Positions 15,513 to 24,708 are shown, counted from the stretch's first letter. The stretch is 60,105 bases of DNA from Lachnospiraceae bacterium (GCA_015258095.1 JABZIV010000009.1:1-60105), one strand, 5' to 3'. Numbers and translations: made by a program. The notes: a model not told the origin generated them from the sequence alone.

Positions 15513-17039
15513 TTATTTTTTCAGATAGCTGTCGAAAATCTTTCTTGCGAGAGGAGCCGCCGTTTTTCCTCCCGTTTCTCCATCCTCAACCAAGACCGCA
15601 ATGGCAATATGGGGATTCTCCATCGGCGCGAATCCGACAAACCAGGCATTGGTTTTGATTTTTCCGTTTTCCGTAATCTGTGCAGAACCGGTTTTTCCGC
15701 AGGCTGCATAGGACTTCGTTTTTAATGCGGAAGCAGTTCCCTCTGTAACAACCGATCGCATAAACTCCGTGAGTGTTGCACTTTCCGACTCGCTCATCAG
15801 CGTTCGCTCCTCTTCCCTCCCAAAATGCTTCACTACGATACCCTCTTTTGTCCTGACTTCCGAAAACAATCTTGGCAAAACCAGCTTTCCATGATTGGCA
15901 ATAGCTGATACCATGCAAAGATTTTGCAGAGGCGTACATAAGGTTTCTCCCTGCCCGATGCCGCTTTGCATCTTTAACCAGGTCGGGGAATCCGCCTGCA
16001 AGCTGAATCTTCCTGTCTTCGTCGGTAAGCCGATAGACAATTCCTTATTGTAATAAAAATCCTGCACTAAACTTTGAAAACGCGTGACATCAATTTCCGT
16101 TCCGATTTTAGCAAAGGCGGAATTGCAGGAATCCGCTATAGCAGACTGTAAATCAAGTTTTCCATGCACTTCCCCGTTGTAGCAGTGCACCACATTCGAA
16201 GGATTATCCGGATCCTTATACTCGCCGGTACACTGAAACGTAAAATTCTGCCAATCGCCCGGATGCTCACGAATATACTCCAAGGCAAGAAGCAATTTGA
16301 AAGTGGATCCCGGCGGGTACAAGCCTTGCGTTCCCCTATTCAACAGGTTTCCCTCTGTATTGTCTTCTGAAATAAGCTGATTCCAATTCTCATCCAGTGT
16401 GTTCGGATCAAAGGAGGGGCTGGAGACCATAGCGAGAACCTTTCCACTTTCCGGCTCCATACAGATGATGCTGCCCTTTTTACCGTCCAGGAGGGAGTAA
16501 GCCGTTTTTTGTAAATTAGAGTCGAGCGTTGTGACAAGGGTATCTCCCGGATTCTTTCTTTCCTCCACTTCATTGATTAATTTCTGTATCGGATTCACGC
16601 TGGAGTTCGTCAGATAGTAATTGCCCAGTGCTTCTAAACCGGTTTTCCCTTTCTCGCTGTATCCGACAGGATGCGCAAAAACAGCGCCTTCAGGATACAC
16701 TCTCACTTCCGTTCCATCCTCTTTCTTTTCGGTCTTTGCCAGTACCTTCCCGTCGGAAGAGAGAATCTCTCCACGCACTGTTTTTGACGCAAGATAATCA
16801 ATTCTCGCATTATAAGGACTTCCCATCTTATCCTTTGCCTGAAACAGAATAAAATAGGAAAAGTAGACAATCATGCCAAAAAAGAGCAAAGCAAAAAGAT
16901 AGACAATGAATATCATTTCTCTATTTTGCTTTCTTTTTATGAGGGCAAGCTCCGTCTCCGTCCGCTCTCTTATTTCTGCCCTCTTTATCGGTTTAATCCG
17001 CCTTCCTTTTTCCCTCTCTTCTCTTTCAGACTTCCGCAT
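15513..17039 (-). CDS. Penicillin-binding transpeptidase (PbpA/FtsI-like, class B)
   Basis: This 508-residue class B PBP has a highly charged cytoplasmic N-terminus (MRKSEREEREKGRRIKPIK), then one membrane anchor near residues 44-66 and a short pedestal domain. The transpeptidase motifs are all present: SxxK as GSTFKLL (about residue 248), SxN as SCNSAF and KTG as CGKTGSAQ. It crosslinks peptidoglycan outside the membrane, working with a SEDS glycosyltransferase. The SEDS gene is immediately upstream and overlaps it by 14 bases, like rodA-pbpA pairs elsewhere. It is shorter than typical PBP2/SpoVD because no PASTA domains follow. Confidence 0.92.
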   Translation of the reverse strand: MRKSEREEREKGRRIKPIKRAEIRERTETELALIKRKQNREMIFIVYLFALLFFGMIVYFSYFILFQAKDKMGSPYNARIDYLASKTVRGEILSSDGKVLAKTEKKEDGTEVRVYPEGAVFAHPVGYSEKGKTGLEALGNYYLTNSSVNPIQKLINEVEERKNPGDTLVTTLDSNLQKTAYSLLDGKKGSIICMEPESGKVLAMVSSPSFDPNTLDENWNQLISEDNTEGNLLNRGTQGLYPPGSTFKLLLALEYIREHPGDWQNFTFQCTGEYKDPDNPSNVVHCYNGEVHGKLDLQSAIADSCNSAFAKIGTEIDVTRFQSLVQDFYYNKELSIGLPTKTGRFSLQADSPTWLKMQSGIGQGETLCTPLQNLCMVSAIANHGKLVLPRLFSEVRTKEGIVVKHFGREEERTLMSESESATLTEFMRSVVTEGTASALKTKSYAACGKTGSAQITENGKIKTNAWFVGFAPMENPHIAIAVLVEDGETGGKTAAPLARKIFDSYLKK

Positions 17040-18396
17040 CTTCTTCCTCCGCAGCCTCTTTCTCTATCTCTTCTTCATAGCGCATCTCTTCCTGATCCTC
17101 TTCTCCCTGTATGATGAAGAGAGACTGGAAAAGAGCAAATACAATAAAACTGGATATCATACTGGAACCGCCGTAGCTCATAAAGGGGAGTGTCACACCG
17201 GTTGAAGGAACAAATTTTATCGCACCGCCTATGGTAAGAAGCACCTGAATGATATAAATCACGCTTAGTCCCAAGGAAACAAGTTTATAGAAAGAACTCT
17301 CCATGTCTCTTCCCATCATCATCATCTGCATGAAACAGGAAAGACAAATCAGGATAAGGCAAATTGCTACGATTCCTCCCATTTCCTCAGAAAGAGCTGA
17401 AAAAATAAAGTCATTTTCCACAATGGGAATCTTATTGGGTAATCCTTGAAAAAGACCGAGTCCCAGAAATCCGCCGGTGCCAATCGCAAAAAGGGACTGT
17501 GTAATCTGATACCCCTTCCCCGCCATATCCCTCCACGGGTCGATAAAGGCATAGACTCTGGTACGCACATGGGCAAACAAAGCGTAGGAAAGCATTCCTG
17601 CAAAAAAAGAAACAATCCCTCCCAATAAAAGGTAGAGAAGATTATTTTCCGCAACATAAATCATGAATACATAGGAAATGAAAAGAAAGAGCGCGGAACC
17701 CAGATCCTTACAGAGCACTAAGATAATCCCGTGGAGTCCGGCAATAAGCGCCGAATGCACAATCGCATCCTTTCCCCGTTCTTCAGCGAGGATCCCGGCA
17801 ATCGAAAAAACAAAACTAATCTTAACAAACTCTGAAGCCTGGAAGCGAAAGCCCAAGATGCGGATACTCATTTTCGCACCGAAAGTCACAGAACCGACCA
17901 CAAAAACCATGGCTAGTGCCAGAATGCCGAACAGACCGAAAAGATAGCGATATTTCTGAAAATCCCAGACCCTGTCCACAATATAAGGAATCAGCAAGGC
18001 CAGAACACTTGCAACCATAGCAATCGCAAACTGTCGGACTGCTTTTCCTTCATTTAAACGGGCAAGAAGAATCCAACCAAGCGCTAAAAAAAGGGACTGG
18101 TTATTCAGAAGCACCTCATTAAAACAGGGGTATAGCTTCTTCCAAAGAAGAGGATAGAGCAAAAAATAGAAAAGCTGTGGAAGATAAAAATAAATATAAA
18201 ACAACTTTCCTGTCTGAAAATAGAGAACGGCATAAGAAATAAAATGTAGTAATAGCAGAATCTTAAACAAAACACCGGATAAGCGCTTCTTTCCTTCCCG
18301 ATAATCCGTAGATAAATTTCGAAATAAGCCGTAGGTATATAAAAGCATCAAAAGAATAGTGATGATTTTTGCAAAACTGCTGAATAAATTTCCCAT
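17026..18396 (-). CDS. SEDS-family glycosyltransferase (FtsW/RodA/SpoVE)
   Basis: The 456-residue polytopic protein starts MGNLFSSFAKIITILLMLL and has about 12 membrane helices. SEDS hallmarks in the second half include FRFQASEFVKISFVF, LCKDLGSALFLFISY, the large extracytoplasmic loop with GKGYQITQSLFAIGTGGFLGLGL, and TGVTLPFMSYGGSSM. SEDS proteins polymerise lipid II into glycan strands. About 100 extra N-terminal residues with additional helices are common in Clostridia. The acidic C-terminal tail (EEIEKEAAEEEDAEV) overlaps the PBP start by 14 bases. Whether it serves elongation or division is unclear; zapA in the same operon hints at division. Confidence 0.92.
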   Translation of the reverse strand: MGNLFSSFAKIITILLMLLYTYGLFRNLSTDYREGKKRLSGVLFKILLLLHFISYAVLYFQTGKLFYIYFYLPQLFYFLLYPLLWKKLYPCFNEVLLNNQSLFLALGWILLARLNEGKAVRQFAIAMVASVLALLIPYIVDRVWDFQKYRYLFGLFGILALAMVFVVGSVTFGAKMSIRILGFRFQASEFVKISFVFSIAGILAEERGKDAIVHSALIAGLHGIILVLCKDLGSALFLFISYVFMIYVAENNLLYLLLGGIVSFFAGMLSYALFAHVRTRVYAFIDPWRDMAGKGYQITQSLFAIGTGGFLGLGLFQGLPNKIPIVENDFIFSALSEEMGGIVAICLILICLSCFMQMMMMGRDMESSFYKLVSLGLSVIYIIQVLLTIGGAIKFVPSTGVTLPFMSYGGSSMISSFIVFALFQSLFIIQGEEDQEEMRYEEEIEKEAAEEEDAEV

Positions 18397-18407
18397 GAAA
18401 AACCCCT

Positions 18408-19238
18408 TTACTCTATTCCTTTATGAAAATGTCCTCTGGTAAAATTTCGAGGAAGCTTTCCCCGCAGTATCTCTTCTACTTCCTTTCGGCTTTCCGTCGT
18501 GAAATCCAGGCGAAGAGACTTCGGTCGTAGATTCGCAATTTCTTTTTCCAAGCCGAAGAGTGAAAAGACATCGGCATTGAAAATCTGATTATAACAGAAT
18601 TTACAATATAAACGAACAGGCATCGTCTTATTTTGCCTGTCCTTAAGTTCTATCGTTTCATTGCTTTTTGTACATCGATTCCTTGTTTTTTCAATACAAT
18701 TCGCAGTGACCATCATCGGCAGTCTTCCATAAATCAGAAGTTCTGTGGAAAGCGCATTTTTCTCCGCCCATTCGGAAAATGCACAATCTTCCCGATAATT
18801 GAATTCAATGGGAAAGGTCAGGGAATCTCCCTGAAAAGCCTTCCACACTTCCATTGCTTTGCTGTTATAAGAGTACAACGGATAATCAAACTGTGCAAAA
18901 AAATTTCTTTCTTTCTCTTCCTGTAAAGCAAAAACCTGATCCAAAGTACGAAATAAAAAAGCGGCGAAAAGAGAAGAATTCCGATTTTCTTGAAGCCACT
19001 GCGAAGCACGAATCCCCCGATCTTCACTTCGAACGATTCTTCGAAACCTTAGTCCGGCTTCCTTCCCGCTCTTTTTGATTTCCCTTGCCATCGTTCGAAT
19101 TTCTTCTTCAGAGAAAGCAGCCTCATCGATATAGACACGGCTTATCTCTCTTCTTTTAAGGCAGGGAAAGAGTTGCTCTTCTTTCTCAATGGATACTGCT
19201 ATAGTCCCTATCTCTTTTATCTCTTCTAAACCCGGCAA
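18408..19238 (-). CDS. C-terminal part of a U32/DUF3656-type protein, split from its N-terminal gene
   Basis: This 276-residue protein resembles the C-terminal half of long clostridial U32 peptidase-like proteins: LLIYGRLPMMVTANCIEKT, then RLYCKFCYNQIFNADVFSLF, ending TRGHFHKGIE. The cysteines here are those that, in the RlhA/TrhP branch, are linked to Fe-S-dependent RNA hydroxylation. The frame is +1 relative to the upstream U32 gene and overlaps it by 53 bases. A TTG start at 19238 has AAGGGAGG 6 bases before it, so separate translation is plausible. Alternatively a single indel split one gene of roughly 700 codons. Nothing else looks decayed. Confidence 0.75.
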   Translation of the reverse strand: MPGLEEIKEIGTIAVSIEKEEQLFPCLKRREISRVYIDEAAFSEEEIRTMAREIKKSGKEAGLRFRRIVRSEDRGIRASQWLQENRNSSLFAAFLFRTLDQVFALQEEKERNFFAQFDYPLYSYNSKAMEVWKAFQGDSLTFPIEFNYREDCAFSEWAEKNALSTELLIYGRLPMMVTANCIEKTRNRCTKSNETIELKDRQNKTMPVRLYCKFCYNQIFNADVFSLFGLEKEIANLRPKSLRLDFTTESRKEVEEILRGKLPRNFTRGHFHKGIE

Positions 19239-20511
19239 GAATAGCCTCCCTTACTCTCTCTATGCCCTCTCTACGTAGTGCATTGACTACAGAAAGCGGA
19301 ACAAAAACATCCCCACGCCCCTGTATCAGCACTCTTTCCACATAAAAATCCGTATTGCCCGTTTTCTTCAACTGTTTTTCCAATTCTTCTTCGGAGGTGC
19401 CCCGTTCCTTTGCTTTCTCCATCTTCTCTTCCGAAAAGACCTCTACGGAAACCTGCTCTCCAAACTGTAACGAAAGACATAAAACCTTCCCCGCTTCTAC
19501 CGTGAGTTCCATGGAAAGCGGAAGTTTTCGTATCCTTCCTTCCATATCTTTCTTTAGCTGTTCGGTACGTTCTTTATTTTCTGCACGAAACGGACGATTT
19601 TCAAGATTGACCATCGTCTTTCCATTATGGTTCTTAAGATAGGAGGTATACCCCCCACGGTCATAGACCTCCTTTAAGACTGCTTCGTCTTCCTCTGAAA
19701 CCGTATATTTCTGTCCCTTCTTCGCAATATCCAGGTACTTCCGGTAGATAGAGACAACCGTTGCCGTATAGAGTGCCGACTTCATCCTTCCTTCAATCTT
19801 CAAGGAATAGGCGCCGGCTTTCAAAATCTCAGTTAAGTAGGGTAAAGTATACAAATCTTTCATACTGAGAAAATTTCCCTTAACTCGTCCGGAGGAATAT
19901 GGAAGACGGCAGGTCCCTGCACAGCGTCCGCGATTTCCGGACCGCCCTCCCAGAAGAGAGGACATGAAACAGGCACCGGAATAACAATAACACATGGCTC
20001 CGTGGATAAATACTTCCAACTCAACATCCACTGCATGATGAATGTCCTCGATATCCAAAAGAGAAAGTTCGCGGGAAAGCACTACCCGTTCCATACCGAA
20101 GGAAGAAAGTAAGGAGACAGCCTCTTTCGTACACGCTGTCATCTGTGTACTGGCGTGTAAAGGCAAGGTCGGATAGGCTTCTTTCAAAACTTTAGCCACT
20201 CCGAAATCCTGTACTAAAACAGCATCCACCCCTGCTTCCACGTACGGATCCATATAGGACAGCAGCGTTTCCAATTCTCTTTCCTTGAAAAGCGTATTCA
20301 CCGTCATGTACAGCTTCACACCGTAAAGATGGCAGAAATGGATGGCAGACAGAAGTTCATCTTCTTCGGAGAGGGAAGATTCCGCGAAGGCTCTTGCGGA
20401 AAATTTCTGTCCTCCCATATAAACTGCATCCGCGCCGGCAAAAACCGCCGCTTTGCATACAGAAAGAGACCCGGCAGGCGCAAGGAGTTCTGCACGATAC
20501 AAGTCTCCCAT
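19186..20511 (-). CDS. U32 family peptidase-like protein (RlhA/TrhP-related), N-terminal part
   Basis: The 441-residue protein starts MGDLYRAELLAPAGSLSVC. Its ATG shares one base with the stop of zapA (TAATG), so translation is coupled. The U32 signature is ELEVFIHGAMCYCYSGACF near residue 170, followed by SGNRGRCAGTCRLPY. A DUF3656-like domain follows (about residues 330-430: ELEKQLKKTGNTDFYVE, PLSVVNALRREGIERV). E. coli U32 relatives (RlhA, TrhP) hydroxylate cytidine or uridine in RNA, so an RNA-modification role is likelier than proteolysis. The remaining C-terminal region expected in the clostridial fused form is encoded in another frame at 18408-19238. Confidence 0.88.
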   Translation of the reverse strand: MGDLYRAELLAPAGSLSVCKAAVFAGADAVYMGGQKFSARAFAESSLSEEDELLSAIHFCHLYGVKLYMTVNTLFKERELETLLSYMDPYVEAGVDAVLVQDFGVAKVLKEAYPTLPLHASTQMTACTKEAVSLLSSFGMERVVLSRELSLLDIEDIHHAVDVELEVFIHGAMCYCYSGACFMSSLLGGRSGNRGRCAGTCRLPYSSGRVKGNFLSMKDLYTLPYLTEILKAGAYSLKIEGRMKSALYTATVVSIYRKYLDIAKKGQKYTVSEEDEAVLKEVYDRGGYTSYLKNHNGKTMVNLENRPFRAENKERTEQLKKDMEGRIRKLPLSMELTVEAGKVLCLSLQFGEQVSVEVFSEEKMEKAKERGTSEEELEKQLKKTGNTDFYVERVLIQGRGDVFVPLSVVNALRREGIERVREAILAGFRRDKRDRDYSSIH

Positions 20512-20894
20512 TATTCCCCGCCTCTTTTTCCTTCGCTGTCTATCAGCTTTTTCTGCGCCTTTTCCAATTCCTGCAATACGCCGTCGAGCTTCATCTGCGT
20601 CTTTACCAGATCATGCTTCAAGGAGTAGATTTCTTTCTCCAACTCCTCTTTTTCCTTTTCTATCTTTTCCGTCTTCTCCTGTTCCTGAAAAAGGTCATCA
20701 CAGATATTGATTTCAAGAAGGATGGAACGAAGGTCTTCATCAAGCAATCTATAATTATGAAATTCCTTCTTAAACGAGGTGATCTTGGTATTCAGATAGT
20801 TGGATACACTAACCAGATATCCTTTCGACTCCGTACCGCTAACCCTTACAATTTTTCCATCGATAATAACGTCTACCGTATTTTTTTCACTCAT
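20511..20894 (-). CDS. zapA: ZapA, FtsZ-associated division protein
   Basis: The 127-residue protein has the ZapA fold at its N-terminus (TVDVIIDGKIVRVSGTES, then YLVSVSNYLNTKI). A long coiled coil follows, around residues 55-125 (EQEKTEKIEKEKEELEKEI). ZapA tetramers bundle FtsZ filaments at the division ring. It lies 20 bases after ruvB and is coupled to the U32 gene. In Firmicutes zapA is often beside U32 genes. Confidence 0.88.
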   Translation of the reverse strand: MSEKNTVDVIIDGKIVRVSGTESKGYLVSVSNYLNTKITSFKKEFHNYRLLDEDLRSILLEINICDDLFQEQEKTEKIEKEKEELEKEIYSLKHDLVKTQMKLDGVLQELEKAQKKLIDSEGKRGGE

Positions 20895-20914
20895 TGTTCA
20901 TCCCCTGTTCCCGC

Positions 20915-21907
20915 TTATGGGAGTAAGCCCAAATGTTTATAGGCATTTTCCGTTGCGACTCTTCCCCTCTTTGTACGGTCAATCAAACCCTGCATAAGAA
21001 GAAATGGTTCTATCATGTCTTCCACAGTACCGCTGTCTTCTCCCAAACTGGCGGAAAGGGTATCCAAACCAACCGGCCCACCTGCATATTTATCCACAAT
21101 TGCGGAAAGATACGCTCTGTCATTCTGATCCAGTCCCAATTTATCGACATTCAGTAAGTCCAGACTCTCTCCCGCAACCTCCTTCGTAATCTTTCCGTCG
21201 TATCGTACATCTGCAAAATCACGAATTCGACGAAGTAAGCGATTAGCCAGTCTCGGTGTTCCTCTGGACCGCATGGCAATACTCTTCGCTCCATCTCCAT
21301 CAATCGGAACCGAAAGTACCTTTGCACTACGAAGGACGATCTTTGTCAACTCCTCTTTGTTATAGAACTCCAATTTACTGATGATTCCAAAACGATCTCT
21401 TAAAGGGGCGGATAAAAGCCCCGCTCTGGTCGTCGCTCCAATGAGCGTAAAATGAGGAAGTTCCAAACGAAGGGAACGGGTACTGCTCTCCTTGCCGAGA
21501 AGAACATCTATGGCAAAATCCTCCATGGCAGGATAGAGCACTTCTTCTACCTGACGGTTCAGACGGTGAATCTCATCCACAAAGAGAACATCTCCTTCCG
21601 AAAGACTGTTCAGAATGGCAGCCATCTCTCCCGGTTTCTCAATTGCAGGACCTGAAGTAATCTTACAATGCACACCGAGTTCATTGGCTATAATATTGGA
21701 AATTGTTGTTTTTCCAAGCCCCGGCGGACCATAAAACAGGCAATGATCCAAACTCTGTTTTCGTTTTTTTGCCGCCTCTATATAAATGGAGAGCATCTCT
21801 TTTAATTTTTCCTGCCCGATATAGTCCGAAAGCATCTTCGGTCGAATCTTGGGCTCAAAGCGAAGATCTTCGCTACTCTCCTCTGTCTGTATTAGTTTTC
21901 TTTCCAT
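20915..21907 (-). CDS. ruvB: RuvB, Holliday junction branch-migration ATPase
   Basis: The 330-residue AAA+ helicase begins MERKLIQTEESSEDLRFEPK. It shows the RuvB hallmarks: RPKMLSDYIGQEKLKEML, Walker A FYGPPGLGKTTI, Walker B VLFVDEIHRLN, sensor 1 LIGATTRAGLL, the arginine finger region PLRDRFGI, and a C-terminal winged helix ending TKRGRVATENAYKHLGL. With RuvA it drives branch migration of recombination junctions. Length is normal. It follows ruvA by 9 bases. ruvC is not in this window. Confidence 0.97.
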   Translation of the reverse strand: MERKLIQTEESSEDLRFEPKIRPKMLSDYIGQEKLKEMLSIYIEAAKKRKQSLDHCLFYGPPGLGKTTISNIIANELGVHCKITSGPAIEKPGEMAAILNSLSEGDVLFVDEIHRLNRQVEEVLYPAMEDFAIDVLLGKESSTRSLRLELPHFTLIGATTRAGLLSAPLRDRFGIISKLEFYNKEELTKIVLRSAKVLSVPIDGDGAKSIAMRSRGTPRLANRLLRRIRDFADVRYDGKITKEVAGESLDLLNVDKLGLDQNDRAYLSAIVDKYAGGPVGLDTLSASLGEDSGTVEDMIEPFLLMQGLIDRTKRGRVATENAYKHLGLLP

Positions 21908-21916
21908 CCTACTACC

Positions 21917-22534
21917 TTAAAAAGCAAGCTTACGTAAACTCAGTCGCAGAATCTCTTCCGCGGACAGCTCTTCTATCTTCGTGATTCCGCGCATCGCATT
22001 TCGCGCCTCTCCCGTCTTATATCCCAGAGAAAGAAGCGCTTCCATTGCCTCTCGTATCGCCTCCGTATCTCCCTCCTGTAAACCGGAGAAAGAAGCCTCT
22101 CCGCTCTCCTCTACAAAAGGAAGGGCATCTTCCGTTTTCAATTTGTCCCTCAGTTCCAAAATCAAACGTTCGGCAGATTTCTTTCCGAGTCCCGGCGCTT
22201 TCTGTATTCGCTTACTGTCTCCGGAAAGAATGAGTCCGATCAGCTCTTCTCTGGAAAATGTCGAAAGAATGGCAAGCGCGGTTTTCGCACCGATTCCCGA
22301 AACCGAAATCAATTGTATAAAGAAGCTTCTGTCCTTATCCGTAAAGAAACCATATAAATCCTGACCGTCTTCCTTCACGGAAAAATAGGTGTGAAGCAAT
22401 ATCTCCTCTCCTACTGAAGGGGCATCAGAAAGCACGGAAAGCGGAACCCGCACACCATAGCCGATTCCTCCCGCTTCAATCACCAGACCGTCTTCCGTTT
22501 TACTGCGTAAAATTCCATGTACAAAACGAATCAT
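21917..22534 (-). CDS. ruvA: RuvA, Holliday junction-binding protein
   Basis: The 205-residue protein starts MIRFVHGILRSKTEDGLVIE. A longer open frame exists to 22648, but the ATG at 22534 has GGAG 5 bases upstream and gives the canonical RuvA N-terminus. The OB fold covers residues 1-65. The helix-hairpin-helix region is VSGIGAKTALAILS and APGLGKKSAERLILELRDKL. The C-terminal domain III (EAMEALLSLGYKTGEAR) contacts RuvB. It is the first gene of the long ruvAB-zapA-U32-SEDS-PBP operon. Confidence 0.97.
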   Translation of the reverse strand: MIRFVHGILRSKTEDGLVIEAGGIGYGVRVPLSVLSDAPSVGEEILLHTYFSVKEDGQDLYGFFTDKDRSFFIQLISVSGIGAKTALAILSTFSREELIGLILSGDSKRIQKAPGLGKKSAERLILELRDKLKTEDALPFVEESGEASFSGLQEGDTEAIREAMEALLSLGYKTGEARNAMRGITKIEELSAEEILRLSLRKLAF

Positions 22535-22553
22535 ATTTTCTCCAATCCGAAAT

Positions 22554-22582
22554 AGTCTAGCATAAATAGAATGCTTTCTCAA
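22554..22582 (-). promoter_or_regulatory. Promoter of the ruvA operon
   Basis: On the minus strand TTGAGA (22582-22577), a 17-base spacer and TAGACT (22559-22554) with an upstream TGC (extended -10) end about 20 bases before the ruvA ATG. No LexA/SOS box (CGAAC-N4-GTTCG) is apparent. Confidence 0.65.
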
Positions 22583-22624
22583 CGAAATATCCCATGCTTT
22601 CCTGCCTACTTCCTTCACATAAAG

Positions 22625-22664
22625 AAGGGAAGATAGACAAAATATCAAAAGTCTATCTTCCCTT
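22625..22664 (-). terminator. Long hairpin terminator after the nitroreductase gene
   Basis: A perfect 14-bp stem, AAGGGAAGATAGAC (22625-22638) with GTCTATCTTCCCTT (22651-22664), surrounds a 12-base loop. The trailing minus-strand sequence is CTTTATG, a weak U-tract. It separates the nitroreductase from the ruvA promoter. Confidence 0.75.
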
Positions 22665-22683
22665 GTAATGCAGAAAGGAATCT

Positions 22684-23343
22684 CTATTCCCAGTTAAAAT
22701 TTTCTTTTCCCGCCGCTTTTTCGAAATGATACTTTACAAGTCCGGTATCAATGCCCTGAAACTCTCCGGCTTTGTACTCGATGGTGACAGTATTCCCTTT
22801 TCCTTTGATATAAAAGAGCTGCCTATTGAACGCCGTCGGTGCCATCAAAGCATACTCTACCCCGTCTTTGAACCACTGCGGAGCCTCCCCTTCATACGAG
22901 CAAACTTCAAAATCATCCTTGCTCTGATGCGGAACGCCCTGGTTATCTCCGTATCCTACGGAAATAACACCATAAACTGTGTGATCCGGAGACTCCTTCT
23001 TTACAGCTTCTTTATTAAAGCTTGCGCCAACCCACCAGGTATTGAGCCCCAGCTCCTGTGCATAAAGCATAATATCCGCACTGGCATAGCCGATTTTTTC
23101 CTCAACACCTTCTCCCGGGTCTGCAGCAAGAATGATAAAATTCTTCGCATTACGCACTAAGGTTTTTCCAATCAGGTCGGAGAAAGCAGCCCCGTCCTCC
23201 AAATGAAGACTCAAGTTAAGATGAAACTCCTGATTCAGTGCTCCAATCCTATCATTAAGCTTCTCTACTACATCTTTGGAAAGAACCGTATCCTTGTACT
23301 GCCTTACCATGTGCCTTTTTTCCATTGCTTCTCTTATCGTCAT
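22684..23343 (-). CDS. Nitroreductase-family protein
   Basis: The 219-residue protein starts MTIREAMEKRHMVRQYKD after a strong AAGGAGGTG site. The N-terminal RHMVRQYKD is the FMN-phosphate-binding signature of nitroreductases. Other family elements are KNFIILAADPGEG, YASADIMLYAQELGLNTWWVGA and APTAFNRQLFYI (in place of the usual SPSNNQPW). It resembles the TM1586-type NADH/flavin branch. The electron acceptor is unknown. A TATACT -10 lies about 27 bases upstream of the gene (23370-23375). It appears monocistronic. Confidence 0.88.
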   Translation of the reverse strand: MTIREAMEKRHMVRQYKDTVLSKDVVEKLNDRIGALNQEFHLNLSLHLEDGAAFSDLIGKTLVRNAKNFIILAADPGEGVEEKIGYASADIMLYAQELGLNTWWVGASFNKEAVKKESPDHTVYGVISVGYGDNQGVPHQSKDDFEVCSYEGEAPQWFKDGVEYALMAPTAFNRQLFYIKGKGNTVTIEYKAGEFQGIDTGLVKYHFEKAAGKENFNWE

Positions 23344-23478
23344 AGCTCACCTCCTTGAAATATACCTCTAGTATAGCCGCTTTTCCTTATCTTTCTACCA
23401 TTTTTAAAAAAGGAATACAATATTCATTGCAAATCCTATAATCCGTAAACGCGGAATACGGAAAAGAAGGAAGCGATC

Positions 23479-24708
23479 TTATTCATAGCGGAGCGCGACA
23501 ATCGGATCTTCTTTCGCCGCTTTATTTGCGGGGTATAGTCCGAAAAATACACCGACAATGGCGGAAAAAACAACGGCAATCACAACAATGCCGGGTTTTA
23601 CCACTACCGTCAAGTGAAAAGCCAGTGCACCTAAATGCACCAGTGTACTCGCAAGAATCACTCCGATAAGCCCGCCTAAGCCGGAAAGAAGCGCCGATTC
23701 CGTAAGGAACTGTACAAGAATATCCCCGGTACTGGCTCCCAGTGCCTTTCGAATACCGATTTCTCTCGTTCTTTCCGTAACGGAGACCAACATGATATTC
23801 ATAATCCCGATGCCGCCAACCAGAAGGGAAATCGCCGCAATGCCGCCAATTGCCGCGGAAAGACCGCCCATGACACTGTCTACCCGCTTCATTTCATCCT
23901 GTACCGACGCAATATACCAGTCCTCCGGCTTACGGTTCTTCACACGGGAAAAATAATCCTTGATATCCGTATTCAAAGCCGCCATTTCACTTGCCGTATA
24001 ACCCTTTTTACCGAAGTAGCGAATAGCGGAAAATACATCGGACGGACCGGTAAGGAGAGTCCATGGAACAAATGCTTCTCCCGTTTTGTCTTGTGCGCCG
24101 CCCATAAGCAACTGCTCAAACGGACTCAGATCTTTACGATAGACTCCTATCACGTTGAATTCTTTGACTTCACCCTGAAAATCACTTCGAAAAGTCTTCC
24201 CTGTAGCATTCTGCGTTCCAAAAAGTTTCAGAGCGGTATTCTCTGAAATCAAGGCAACCGCTCTTCTTTCATCAACATCCTTTTTCGAGAGATAGCGACC
24301 ATTCAGAATCTGTACCGGCTGAAAATCCTGGTAATTATAGTCAACTCCCTCCAAATTCACTTTCAGTCGATTTCGTTCCACCTTCACATCGATCGTTCCC
24401 GTGGCCTGATTATCCACATAATCTGTACGGCTTCCAAAAATTTCTTTGAATTTTGTCAAATCATCCATGGTAAAGTCATCACTGTCTCGAATTTCACTTT
24501 GATCCATATAGGGACTGATCATAATCGAGGCTTGTGTAACGCCCACATTCTTATACAGGTCGGAAAACATTTTCCGAATGCTGTCTCCAATCGAAACGAT
24601 GGAAATCACGGAACCGATGCCGATGATGATTCCCAGCATCGTCAGGAAAGAACGCATTTTATTTGCTCTAAGAGACCCCAGCGCCATCTTTACATTTTCA
24701 AGAAACAT
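23479..24708 (-). CDS. MacB/FtsX-type ABC permease
   Basis: The 409-residue permease starts MFLENVKMALGSLRANKMR. The ATG at 24708 has AAGGAGAG before it and overlaps the ATPase gene by 11 bases. It has one N-terminal helix (RSFLTMLGIIIGIGSVISIV), then an extracytoplasmic MacB_PCD domain of about 220 residues. Three C-terminal FtsX helices follow (GGIAAISLLVGGIGIMNIM; SVTERTREIGIRKALGAS). It ends PIVALRYE, a typical family terminus. With the ATPase and the adaptor it forms a MacAB-like mechanotransmission system for peptides or drugs. Confidence 0.92.
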   Translation of the reverse strand: MFLENVKMALGSLRANKMRSFLTMLGIIIGIGSVISIVSIGDSIRKMFSDLYKNVGVTQASIMISPYMDQSEIRDSDDFTMDDLTKFKEIFGSRTDYVDNQATGTIDVKVERNRLKVNLEGVDYNYQDFQPVQILNGRYLSKKDVDERRAVALISENTALKLFGTQNATGKTFRSDFQGEVKEFNVIGVYRKDLSPFEQLLMGGAQDKTGEAFVPWTLLTGPSDVFSAIRYFGKKGYTASEMAALNTDIKDYFSRVKNRKPEDWYIASVQDEMKRVDSVMGGLSAAIGGIAAISLLVGGIGIMNIMLVSVTERTREIGIRKALGASTGDILVQFLTESALLSGLGGLIGVILASTLVHLGALAFHLTVVVKPGIVVIAVVFSAIVGVFFGLYPANKAAKEDPIVALRYE

